Made by a program: the position numbers and the translations under genes. From Terrabacter terrigena (GTDB lineage: Bacteria > Actinomycetota > Actinomycetes > Actinomycetales > Dermatophilaceae), in the NCBI RefSeq assembly GCF_042676085.1, contig NZ_JBHTKH010000019.1, positions 11,788-75,787 of the forward strand: a stretch of DNA of 64,000 bases, written 5' to 3'. This document shows, piece by piece, positions 7,359-15,550 of the stretch (positions are counted from its first letter, which is position 1; every line of letters begins with the position of its first letter). The notes beneath the pieces were generated by a model. The model did not search any database. It was not told the origin of the DNA and worked only from the letters and a program-made list of their open reading frames with translations.

Positions 7359-9983
7359 TCATGGACGGTGCTGGCCGCCGAGGTTGAGGAAGGCGGCGGC
7401 GACGTCGTCGGTCTCGGCGACCGCGCGAGCGAGCGCCTCGTCGCTGGGCAGCCCCGTGGAGAGCAGCTCGTGGTGGCGGGTCATCGTCGTCGCGGCCACG
7501 TCGTCCGGCACGGGCGCCACGGCAGCGACGACCGACCGCGCGCCGAGCGACAGGAGCGAGAGCGCGAGGCCGAGCGACTCGTGCCCCGGGCGGGGCGCGG
7601 TGAGCCCGACCTCGCAGGCCGACAGCACCACGTGGTCGGCGCGCACGCCGGTCGGTTGCAGCTCGTGGGCGAAGACGGGTCCGTCGTGCAGCACGAGCGA
7701 GGAGAAGAGCGGAGACTCGACCTGGTGCGTTCCGTGGGCGGCGACGTGCACGATCCCGGGACGGGCGAGGGCGGCCACCAGCTCGTCGCGGCGTGACGGT
7801 TGGACCAGTCGCGCCACGGCACCCCACGTCCCGACGATGGCCTGCCCCTCCGCCGACGCACGTGGCACGCCCGGCCCGACGCTGACGTGGACGTCGGCGG
7901 CCCGCCCGGGCGTCGCGTCCCCACTGCGGGGGGCGAGGCCGCGGCGGGCGAAGGACGTCAGCGACGGTGCCACGGTGAAGGGCCGGCCGCGCATCGACGG
8001 CAGCAGCGCCCACGGCAGGGCCGACACCTCCGGGCACGAGACCACGACGAGCCCGCGCTCGGAGCGCCACGGACGCAGCAGCGTGTCGTCGAGCTCGGCC
8101 GCGCTCGACCGCAGGGACGACCAGACGGCCCCGGCGAGCGGCCCGAGGTGGTGGGTCGCCGCGGCGCGCAGGTCGACGCGCACCCGCTGGGCCAGCTCGG
8201 CCGCGCGACCGATGGGCATGAGGTCGCGCAGCGTCGCGCGGCCGCCGACGATCCCCACCGCACCGAGGCGGTCGCGGTGGCGGAAGAACCACACGTGGTC
8301 GCGGTCGACGTCGACGAGGTGGGCGCGGGCGTCCCGGACCCGCACCGGTGCGGCGTGGGCCGCGCCGCCGCTGCGGCTCAGGGCCCAGTCGCGGTCGCGG
8401 ATCTGCCGTTCGAGGCGCGACGCGTGCTCGTCGAGCTCACGCACGACGGCAGGGTCGGTCTCGCCACGCAGCTGCCCGCGTATGCCGCGCAGCTGCTCCG
8501 TGAGCGCAGCGAGCTCCTCGTCGTCGGGTCGACCGAGCGAGGGCAGCCGGTCGGTGGCGCTGCGCCACCGGTCGAGCGCGTCGAGCACCGCGGCGCTGCC
8601 CCTCGGCACGGCGAGCTCGAGGTCGAGCTCGGCCAACCGCGCACCGTGCACGGCCCGGGCCGTGCGCAGGTCGAGGCTCGCGCTGCCCTCCTGACCGGCG
8701 GCCAGACGCCGTGACGCCCGCACGAGCAGGCGTCGCGCCGGCACCGGTTCGCCCGCGGCGACCAGGGTCATCGCCGTCACGGCGGCGGCATCGAGCTCGT
8801 CGGACAGCGAGCCGGTCGACACCCTCTCGAGGCTCAGCAGTCTGGTCTGCGCTCCCTCGACCTCTCCCGCGAGGAGGAGTGCCTGGGCGGCGACGACCCG
8901 CGCGCTGTCGGCGAGCTCGGAGTCGCCGAGCTCGGTCGCGGTCTCCGCAAGGCGGTCGGCCGTGGCCGCGGCACCCCTGGCGACCGCGCGTGCGGAGTCG
9001 TCCAGATCCGACGGAGCGCTCTGTCGGTCGGGGGTGGGGGTGGTGCCCGGGACGTCCTGGGGACGCACGCCGGGGCGGCGGCGTTGTCTCGCGAGGTCGA
9101 CGAGCAGCCCGACGAGCACGGCCTTCGCGGCCCAGGCGGTGGCGCCGATGTGACCGTAGGTCTCGCGCGCCGACTCTGCGGCGGCGGTCGCCAGGTCCAG
9201 GTGGCCGAGCAGCCGGTGCGCCCGGGCGAGCTCGAGCTCGAACTCGGCGCGGATCTGGTCGTGCCCGTCGGCGCTGAGGTCGGCGACTCCGGTCTCGAGC
9301 GCCTCGACGGCCTCCTTGACCAGTCCGGCCTCGAGCAGCACCCGGCCCCGGTCGAGACGCGCCGGCCCCTTGAAGACGTCGGCCTCGATGGTCTCGGCGT
9401 CCGCCATGTCGGCGAGAGAGCGCGGGATGTCACCGAGGAGGTAGGCGGCATACCCCTCGTTGTGCCGCGCCATGAACTCCTGGGCGCCGCCGCCGAGGTC
9501 GTGGGCGAGGCGCGCGGCCTCGGCGAAGGACTCGAGCGCCTCCTGCGGGCGCAGCAGCTCGAACGCGAGCATCCCCCGGCTCAGGTGCACCGAGCACCGC
9601 TCGCGCTCGGTGAAGGCGTCGAGCCGGCGGACGGCGCCCTCGAGCCCGTCCCAGGCCGACGCCAGGTCACCCACCCGTCCGTGGATGTTGGCCCGCTGGT
9701 AGGCGATGCGGGCCCGGAGGCGGTCGTCGCCCAGCTCGTCGACGACCTGCTCGGCCTCGGCCAGCCTGGCCAGGGCCGGCTCGACCCCCGACAGCATGAA
9801 CTCCGTCAGGGCGAGCGTGACGAGCGTGTTGCACCGCAGCGCGAGCCGCTCGTGCGACGGCGCCTCGCCGGCCCGGTCGATCTCGTGCAGCGCCGCGGCC
9901 AGTGACCGGGCGGCGTCGACGGGACGCCCGGCCAGGTTGTCAGCGGCGCCCTGCTCACGCAGGGTGCGTGCACTCTCCAGCAG
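7359..9983 (-). CDS. TPR-CHAT protein, caspase-like protease
   Basis: The C-terminal third is a CHAT domain of the caspase-like cysteine protease clan. Both dyad residues are present, His688 (VAAHGTH) and Cys728 (LSACEVG), numbered from the ATG at 9797. The N-terminal half is helical TPR-like repeats, normally a sensor or partner-binding module. Repeat homology clearly continues upstream of 9797, but that stretch has no in-frame ATG, GTG or TTG. The best candidate is a CTG at 9983 with GGGAG eight bases before it. An ATG at 10023 is in another frame and would need a one-base correction. It is the last gene of the S8-sigma-small protein-CHAT operon, so it probably cleaves an operon partner or a cell target on a signal. 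Confidence 0.82.
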   Translation of the reverse strand: MLESARTLREQGAADNLAGRPVDAARSLAAALHEIDRAGEAPSHERLALRCNTLVTLALTEFMLSGVEPALARLAEAEQVVDELGDDRLRARIAYQRANIHGRVGDLASAWDGLEGAVRRLDAFTERERCSVHLSRGMLAFELLRPQEALESFAEAARLAHDLGGGAQEFMARHNEGYAAYLLGDIPRSLADMADAETIEADVFKGPARLDRGRVLLEAGLVKEAVEALETGVADLSADGHDQIRAEFELELARAHRLLGHLDLATAAAESARETYGHIGATAWAAKAVLVGLLVDLARQRRRPGVRPQDVPGTTPTPDRQSAPSDLDDSARAVARGAAATADRLAETATELGDSELADSARVVAAQALLLAGEVEGAQTRLLSLERVSTGSLSDELDAAAVTAMTLVAAGEPVPARRLLVRASRRLAAGQEGSASLDLRTARAVHGARLAELDLELAVPRGSAAVLDALDRWRSATDRLPSLGRPDDEELAALTEQLRGIRGQLRGETDPAVVRELDEHASRLERQIRDRDWALSRSGGAAHAAPVRVRDARAHLVDVDRDHVWFFRHRDRLGAVGIVGGRATLRDLMPIGRAAELAQRVRVDLRAAATHHLGPLAGAVWSSLRSSAAELDDTLLRPWRSERGLVVVSCPEVSALPWALLPSMRGRPFTVAPSLTSFARRGLAPRSGDATPGRAADVHVSVGPGVPRASAEGQAIVGTWGAVARLVQPSRRDELVAALARPGIVHVAAHGTHQVESPLFSSLVLHDGPVFAHELQPTGVRADHVVLSACEVGLTAPRPGHESLGLALSLLSLGARSVVAAVAPVPDDVAATTMTRHHELLSTGLPSDEALARAVAETDDVAAAFLNLGGQHRP

Positions 9984-10041
9984 ATCGATGGCTCCCGCCC
10001 GGCCTCTCCTCGGGGCCGGTCATCGCGTCGGGTCGGGATCG

Positions 10042-10548
10042 TCAGATCTGGATCGTCGGGGTGATGACCGGTCGTGTCTCGTCGTTGCCCGGGTCGGTCA
10101 CCACGAAGTGGACCGGCCCATGGGGTAGATCATCCAGAACGAAGCGCCCGTTCGCATCGGAAACCGCCGTGCGGCTGCCCTCGTTCGTGACCGCCTCGAC
10201 CTGGGCGCCCGGTGTCGTCACCCAGCCGTCGACGCGTACCCGGTCGGCGGCGTCGTCGGTGTCGGCGGCATCCGACGGGCTCGCCGACACCATGAGGCTG
10301 ACGGAGGCGGCCGTGAAGGTCACCGACTCGGTCGGCGTGGGCTCGACCTTCGTCTCGCCGCCACGCGTGGTCAGCAGCGCCGAGTCCATCAGCTCGGCGA
10401 CCTCGGCGTGCAGGGCGTGCACGGTGATCGCGAACTTGACCCGCTCCGCGAGGTCGCTCGGCACCGGGTCCGCGTGGGCGAACAGGTCGCGCACGTGGCC
10501 CAGGTTGTCGAGGTCACGGGCGTCGATGGCGTCAGTGTGAGATGTCAT
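10042..10548 (-). CDS. Small two-part protein with C-terminal carboxypeptidase-regulatory-like beta domain
   Basis: This 168-residue protein has no named family that I can assign firmly. Residues about 15-60 are helical (DPVPSDLAERVKFAITVHAL), and residues about 103-160 look like a carboxypeptidase-regulatory/Cna-B type beta sandwich (VDGWVTTPGAQVEAV, DANGRFVLDDLPHGPVHF). There is no signal peptide. It starts one base after the stop of the sigma factor gene and precedes the CHAT gene, so it could be an anti-sigma or adaptor protein that the CHAT protease acts on. That role is inference from position only. Confidence 0.7.
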   Translation of the reverse strand: MTSHTDAIDARDLDNLGHVRDLFAHADPVPSDLAERVKFAITVHALHAEVAELMDSALLTTRGGETKVEPTPTESVTFTAASVSLMVSASPSDAADTDDAADRVRVDGWVTTPGAQVEAVTNEGSRTAVSDANGRFVLDDLPHGPVHFVVTDPGNDETRPVITPTIQI

Positions 10549-10549
10549 G

Positions 10550-11131
10550 TCAGACCGCCCATCCTGGGTCGGAGCCGAGGGTCGTCCTCAGCTTCTGGAG
10601 GCAGCGGCCACGGGTCGGGCCGATGCTGCCGACGGGCATCCCGAGCGACTCCGCGATGGCGGCGTAGTCGGGACGATCGGCGAACGCGATGACCCGGAGC
10701 AGCTCCTGGCACCGCGGGGTGAGGGTCGAGATGTGCTTCCAGAGCACGCGCTGGCGCTCGCTGAGGATCGACTGCGCCTCGGGGTCGAGTTGCTGCGCCG
10801 GGGCCTCCGGCACCTCCTCGACGCCGAACTCGCGGCGGGAGCCGCGGGCGAGCCGCCACACCTCGCGCTTGACGACGACGACGAGCCAGCCCAGCACGGC
10901 GGCCGGCTCGTGGATCGACTCGGCCCGGTCGACGAGCTGGAGGAACGCCGTCTGGATGGCGTCCTCGCACGTCGCCGGTGCGCCGCCCTGCGAGCGTGCG
11001 GCGTTCCACAGCACGGGTGTCACGAGGTCGACGAGCTCCGAGAGGCGCTCGCGCTCACCCGCGAGGTAGGCGGCGAACGCCTTGCCCGCGAGGGTCCCGA
11101 GGCCGTCGGGAGCCGTGGGGGTCGGGGTCAT
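10550..11131 (-). CDS. RNA polymerase sigma factor, sigma-70/ECF-like
   Basis: The 193-residue protein has a sigma-70 region 2 (about 58-96, including EDAIQTAFLQLVDRA) and a region 4 helix-turn-helix (about 135-185, with LTPRCQELLRVIAF and YAAIAESLGMPVGSIGPTRGRCLQKL). The layout is that of ECF-type factors used to switch on a small regulon. The ATG overlaps the stop of the S8 peptidase gene (ATGA), and its own stop is one base before the next start, so it is embedded in the protease operon. No classical zinc anti-sigma gene is next to it. Confidence 0.9.
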   Translation of the reverse strand: MTPTPTAPDGLGTLAGKAFAAYLAGERERLSELVDLVTPVLWNAARSQGGAPATCEDAIQTAFLQLVDRAESIHEPAAVLGWLVVVVKREVWRLARGSRREFGVEEVPEAPAQQLDPEAQSILSERQRVLWKHISTLTPRCQELLRVIAFADRPDYAAIAESLGMPVGSIGPTRGRCLQKLRTTLGSDPGWAV

Positions 11132-12704
11132 GACCGCACCCTTCCGATGCAGGTGCGCAGCGCGCGTATGCCGCGGCGGCGCATGGCGGACGGTGAGACG
11201 TCGGTGAGGTGCCCCTCGTCGACGAGGGCTGTCGCGAGCTCGGCGGCGAAGACCGGTGTCGCGAACGAGGTGCCGCTCCACACCCCGAAGCCACCCGTGT
11301 AGTCGTCGGGGTCGACGGTGCAGCGCACCGTGTCGCCCGAGCGCACCTCGGAGGACGGCTGGCCCATGCCGTTGGTGAGTGGCAGCGTGCTGACGACCGA
11401 GACCCCGGCCCGCACGGCGCTCACGAGCGGCAGGTTGTTGGAGAAGAGCGCCACCGTCGAGCCGTCGGGGTTGCTCGCCCCGACGCTCGCCACCGGCGGC
11501 ACGGCCTTCGCGGTGATGCGCTGCGGCACCTCGGCCGCGAGCGCCGCAGGTACGAACGGCGCGTCGGTGCCGTCGTTGCCGACGCCGGCGACGACGAGGA
11601 CACCGCGCTCGGCGAGCTGGTCGAGCAGGTCGGCGACCGGCCCGGACGTGAAGGTGCGGTCCTCGGCGTAGTAGCCCATCGAGAGGTTGAGCACGTCGAC
11701 GACCTCGGACGCGTCGTGCTGCTGCCCGTGCACGTGTCGCTCGAGCAGCGCCTGGAGCACGTCGAGCAGGTAGCTCTCGTCGACGACGCCGTCCTCGCCC
11801 ATGACGGGATCGAGAGGATGGTCGCCTCGGGACAGCCCTGCCGCAGCAGCCCGGCGATGAAGGTCGCGTGCCCCTGGAGCAGCCCGACGGGCTCGCTCGG
11901 GGCCGGCGCCGAGATCGGCGGGTCGACGGGGGCACCGGGGCCGCCCGTCAGCAGCGGCACGAGCTTGCCCTCCCTGAGGACGAGCCGCAGCACGCCGGAG
12001 TCGTCCTTGAACCACGGGTGCGGCGCGATGGCCGTGTCGGGCACGACGATGACGGGGGCGCGGTCGAGGGAGCGCGCGCGCAACCGCGGGTCGGGAAGGG
12101 CCAGGGCGACCGGCATCCGGCCGCCGCGACCAGGCACCGAGTACTCCTGCAGCACCGAGCCGCCGATGCCTCCCCAGTAGCCACCGATGCCACCCCAGTA
12201 ACCTCCGATCCCACCCCAGTAACCACCGATGCCACCCCAGTAGCCACCGATCCCACCCCAGTAGCCGTCAGCCGGCCGCAGCACGTGCTCGAGGCTGAGG
12301 CGCTCCGCGACGGGCTCGCCGGCCTCGCGCAGACGTTGCAGCACGCTCCACGCTTCGACGGGCTCGATCGGCGAGCGGGTCGGCCGGATCGTGATGCTCG
12401 TGCCCCACGACGGCTGGTCGATGTCGCGCGGGCCGCCGTCCTGCCGGGGGGTCACCTCGTAGTCGAGCTCGAGCTTGCCGAGCGCGTCCCGGAGGTCGTC
12501 GAAGCCGCGAGGCCGGCCGCCCTCGTTGCTCAGGAGCAGCCGGTCGGAGAGGTAGAGCGCGGGAAGCGGCGGCTGCCCGTCGGTCAGGCGCAGCGCCGTG
12601 GCCGGGTCGAGGGCGCGGACCGGTGGTCGTTCGGGTCGGCGCCGGCCGCCCGTCCCACTCGCGTCGTTCGCGCCCTGCGGGGCGTCGGGACCCGACTCTG
12701 ACAT
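11128..12704 (-). pseudogene. Cytosolic S8 (subtilisin-like) serine peptidase, interrupted by a one-base frameshift
   Basis: Read with one frameshift, the gene encodes about 526 residues with a full S8 catalytic set: Asp223 (VPDTAIAPH), His279 (GHATFIAGLL), the oxyanion Asn (AGVGNDGTD) and Ser in SGTSFATP (codon 11266-11268). The frame breaks near 11803-11808: codons up to ATILSIP are in one frame and VMGEDGVVDES continues in another, as if one base were missing. No signal peptide is present, so the enzyme should be intracellular. Five YWGGIGG repeats occupy residues 148-182. A strong AGGAGG site precedes the ATG. It heads the operon and overlaps the sigma gene. It could be a true pseudogene, a sequencing error or a shift site. 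Confidence 0.85.
12159..12263 (-). repeat. Five 21-bp tandem repeats encoding YWGGIGG
   Basis: A 21-base unit is repeated five times in frame inside the S8 peptidase gene, giving five copies of the heptapeptide YWGGIGG. Copies differ mostly at third codon positions, so the protein repeat is kept while the DNA drifts. It lies between the N-terminal region and the catalytic Asp, where a glycine/tryptophan-rich strand could act as a linker, an assembly surface or a cleavage target. Confidence 0.9.
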
Positions 12705-13114
12705 CGACAGACCTCCTGAGGGGGCGGATGGTGGCGACGGTGCTGGAAAGACCCTTACACCCGAGTGAGTGTGCGTAGTCGGATTCCTGATACATCGCCC
12801 CGAGAAACTTTTCCCGGCCAGGACGTATCAAGCCCGGGCGAACCGACTCTTTGCTGACGGGGGTCTTGGTCACCGGGCCGTTTCGGGGCGCTGCGGAGGG
12901 GCAGCTGGCCCGGTGACCTCAAGCAGGGACGTCGGGACCACCAGGGGGCGGTCCCGACCGGTGGGGCGTCGGGCCTGGCAGCACCGGCGCCCCCCTCCCT
13001 GCCCACCGCGTATGCCGTCGCCGCGAGTCGCGCTCGCATGCCCGGTCGGCTGGGCGCATACTTCTCGGACGTGTGCGGACGTCAGGGACCGCGCCGTGAG
13101 CTCAGGGGAGTCGG
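12705..13114. other. Divergent intergenic region between the protease operon and a lipoprotein gene
   Basis: This 410-base gap must hold promoters for both flanking genes. The AGGAGG ribosome site of the S8 gene is at about 12710-12715. The part at 12770-12840 is less GC-rich than its surroundings and contains an inverted TGATAC/GTATCA pair about 30 bases apart (near 12788 and 12824). That could be an operator or a promoter for the adjoining sigma factor, but I cannot assign it. No open frame there looks real. Confidence 0.4.
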
Positions 13115-13897
13115 ATGTTCGGTATGTCCCACGTTGCGCCCGGTGGTGGCCGGCGACCCGTGCCCGCCTCGCTGGCGGTGGCCGTCGTGCTCGGTCTCGG
13201 TCTGACGGCCTGCTCCACCGCGTCGCCCACGACGCCCACGGCTGCCGAGTCGTCGGCGTCGGAGACGGCGGCCCCGGCCACGACCGGCGCGACCGCTCCC
13301 GCACCCACCGAGCCGCTGCCGACCGTCACCGCCGACCCGCTGACCCCGACGAGGCCCACCCCGACCGTCACGACCACCAAACCCGCCCCGACGCCGACGC
13401 CGACGGCGACCGCCACCGACCCGGGCACCGTGGCGGGTGCGTGCGAGCGCACGCAGCCGGCATACCCCGTGGTGTCACCCGGCGCGAAGGGTCCGGCCGT
13501 CAGCGCCCTCCAGTGCTTCCTCAACGACGCCGACTTCGGCCCGGTCGCGGTCGACGGGGTCTACGGCTCGCAGACCCGCGAGGCGCTGCGGCGCGTCGAG
13601 GCGACGTTCGAGGGGCCGGCGCCGCGGCCCGGCCGTGTCGACGCCGGCGTGTGGGTGCTCGTCATCTCGCGCTCGCTGGGCAGCGAGACGCTGAAGCAGG
13701 GCTCGAAGGGCCCTGCGGTCGAGACGCTGCAGCGGGCGCTGCGGGCCGCAGGCGGCACGCTCACCGTCGACGGCACCTTCGGCCCCGAGACGAAGAAGGT
13801 CGTCGAGCGCTTCCAGGACGCCAACCGCATCGGCGAGGACGGCGTCGTCGTCGACGAGACCCTCTTCCTGCTCAAGAGCGGCGCGACGATCGGCTGA
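13115..13897 (+). CDS. Lipoprotein with two peptidoglycan-binding (PG_binding_1) domains
   Basis: The 260-residue product has a lipoprotein signal ending in a LTAC lipobox (Cys about 33). A Pro/Thr-rich wall-spanning linker (about 36-110) follows, then two peptidoglycan-binding repeats (about 118-175 and 190-250) with the typical GPAVSALQCFL and VDGVYGSQTREAL patterns. It should be anchored outside the membrane and bind cell wall. There is no catalytic domain, so it is probably structural or a targeting protein. An alternative start is the in-frame ATG at 13124. Confidence 0.82.
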   Translation: MFGMSHVAPGGGRRPVPASLAVAVVLGLGLTACSTASPTTPTAAESSASETAAPATTGATAPAPTEPLPTVTADPLTPTRPTPTVTTTKPAPTPTPTATATDPGTVAGACERTQPAYPVVSPGAKGPAVSALQCFLNDADFGPVAVDGVYGSQTREALRRVEATFEGPAPRPGRVDAGVWVLVISRSLGSETLKQGSKGPAVETLQRALRAAGGTLTVDGTFGPETKKVVERFQDANRIGEDGVVVDETLFLLKSGATIG

Positions 13898-13930
13898 CGC
13901 CCGACGGCGCGGGCCGCGTACGCCTCCCGG

Positions 13931-14878
13931 TCAGGCCCGCAGGTCGTCGAGCCACGCCTGGGCGCGGCTGAAGTCCTCGTCGGACGTGCCCGGGCGGGCG
14001 CCGGGACGACCGCCGTCGGCGCGCGGGTAGGAACCGAGGAAGCGCACCTCCGCGCACACCCGGCGCAGCCCCATGAGCGTCTCGCCGACCCGCGCGTCGA
14101 GCACGTGTCCCTCGAAGTCGATCGAGAAGCAGTAGGAGCCCATCGCCTCGCCGGTGGGCCGTGACTCCAGGCGCGTCATGTTGACGCCGCGCACCGCAAA
14201 CTGCTCGAGCAGCTCGAGCAGCCCGCCCGCGTGGTCGTCGCGCTGGAACAGCACGACCGTCGTCTTGTCGGCGCCCGACGGCTCGGGGAGCGTGCCGGGT
14301 CGGGCCACCAGCACGAAGCGGGTGACGGCGGCGGTGTTGTCGCCGATGTCCTCGGCGAGCACCTCGAGGCCCTCGTTGCGCGCCGCGACCGGGGCGCAGA
14401 CCCCGGCGTCGAACATGACGTCACCGGGCTGGCCGAGAGCGGCGGCGCTGGCAGCGGTCGACAGGGTCGGCACGTACTCCGCCTCCGGCAGGTTCGTGCC
14501 CATCCAGCCGCGCACCTGCGCCCAGGCGTGCGAGTGGGTGCCGACGGTGCGCACCGACTCGAGCGTCGTGCCGGCGCGGGCGCAGAGCACGAAGGTGATC
14601 GGCACGAGCACCTCGCCGATGACGACGAGCGGCTCTCCCGTGGCGAGGGCGTCGAGCGTCGCCGACACCCCGCCCTCGACGGAGTTCTCGATGGGCACCA
14701 TGGCCGCGTCGATGTCACCGGCGCGCAGCGCGTTCAGGGCCGCGTCGACCGACCCGAAGGGGAGGTGCTCGCGTCCCTCGGCGGCGTCCCACGCGTCGAG
14801 GGCCATCTGGGTGAACGTGCCGCGCGGGCCGAGGTAGCCGAAGCGGTGGAGCTGGTCGGGGGTACGGGGCGGGGTCAC
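13931..14878 (-). CDS. pheA: Prephenate dehydratase
   Basis: This 315-residue monofunctional prephenate dehydratase converts prephenate to phenylpyruvate in phenylalanine synthesis. The PDT domain begins with GYLGPRGTFTQMAL and contains PIENSVEGGV and the catalytic NTAAVTRF (Thr-Arg-Phe) motif. A C-terminal ACT domain with ESRPTGEAMGSYCF should bind phenylalanine for feedback inhibition. The GTG start overlaps the stop of the DUF4446 gene upstream by four bases, so the two form an operon. Confidence 0.95.
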   Translation of the reverse strand: MTPPRTPDQLHRFGYLGPRGTFTQMALDAWDAAEGREHLPFGSVDAALNALRAGDIDAAMVPIENSVEGGVSATLDALATGEPLVVIGEVLVPITFVLCARAGTTLESVRTVGTHSHAWAQVRGWMGTNLPEAEYVPTLSTAASAAALGQPGDVMFDAGVCAPVAARNEGLEVLAEDIGDNTAAVTRFVLVARPGTLPEPSGADKTTVVLFQRDDHAGGLLELLEQFAVRGVNMTRLESRPTGEAMGSYCFSIDFEGHVLDARVGETLMGLRRVCAEVRFLGSYPRADGGRPGARPGTSDEDFSRAQAWLDDLRA

Positions 14879-15453
14879 GACGCGTCCTTCGAGCGGTGTG
14901 CGGGGCGGGCGGCACCGGCGCTGTTGCCGGCACTGGAGCCGGCGCCGGAGCGGGCCTCGCTGCCGGAGCGGGGCGGCTCGTCCCGGTTGGCCGAGGCCAG
15001 CGCCTGCTGCTCCTCGGGGGTCAGGGTGATGCTCGACTTCCCGCCGACGATGCCCTTGGCGTAGGTCCGCGACTCTCCGCGGGCGTGGATCGAGCTGATC
15101 ACGATGCCGTCTCCGAGGTCGTCGACGATCGCGGCGGAGAACGAGAGGCGCCCGCCCATGTCACCGAACGCGTCGTAGCGCACCACGGCGACGTTGCGCA
15201 GGCTCTGCCGGACGTCGTCCTGCGCGCCGGCGACGTGGTCGCGCAGGGCGGCCACCTCGGCCGTCAGGCGCTCGATGCGATGGTTCTGCGTGGCGGCGAC
15301 GCGAGCGATGTCGGTGCTGCCGTCACCACCGAGGGCGGCGAAGTCGCGGCGCACCCCGGCCAGGCGCAGCTGCGCAGCGGCGGCGAGCACGAGCGCGAGC
15401 AGCGCGACGCCTGCGGCCGCCAGGGCCACGGTCGTCAGCGTCGAGGAGTCCAC
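14875..15453 (-). CDS. DUF4446 family protein
   Basis: The 192-residue product has one N-terminal membrane segment (about residues 5-27), a coiled-coil-like stretch (AATQNHRIERLTAEVAALRDHV) and the conserved DUF4446 core (VVRYDAFGDMGGRLSFSAAIVDDLGDGIVISSIH). The function of the family is unknown. I chose the GTG at 15453 because it puts the membrane segment at the N-terminus; a longer frame to 15615 has no similarity upstream. It is coupled to pheA by a GTGA overlap. Confidence 0.85.
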   Translation of the reverse strand: MDSSTLTTVALAAAGVALLALVLAAAAQLRLAGVRRDFAALGGDGSTDIARVAATQNHRIERLTAEVAALRDHVAGAQDDVRQSLRNVAVVRYDAFGDMGGRLSFSAAIVDDLGDGIVISSIHARGESRTYAKGIVGGKSSITLTPEEQQALASANRDEPPRSGSEARSGAGSSAGNSAGAARPAHRSKDAS

Positions 15454-15550
15454 GATCGGCAAGGGTAGCCGCGCGGACGTCGCGCGCCCGGTCGATTCCA
15501 GCCCGTGACCTCGCCCTCGGCACACAGACCCGGTTTGTAGTCTGTCCTGC

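Noticed and set aside
12159..12263. The 21-bp repeats as a small CRISPR array
   Set aside because: There are no spacers; the units abut and encode an in-frame heptapeptide.
7359..12704. TPR-CHAT plus sigma factor as a Craspase (type III-E CRISPR) locus
   Set aside because: No gRAMP, Cas1/Cas2 or repeat-spacer array is present, and the S8 peptidase and beta-domain protein are not part of known Craspase loci.
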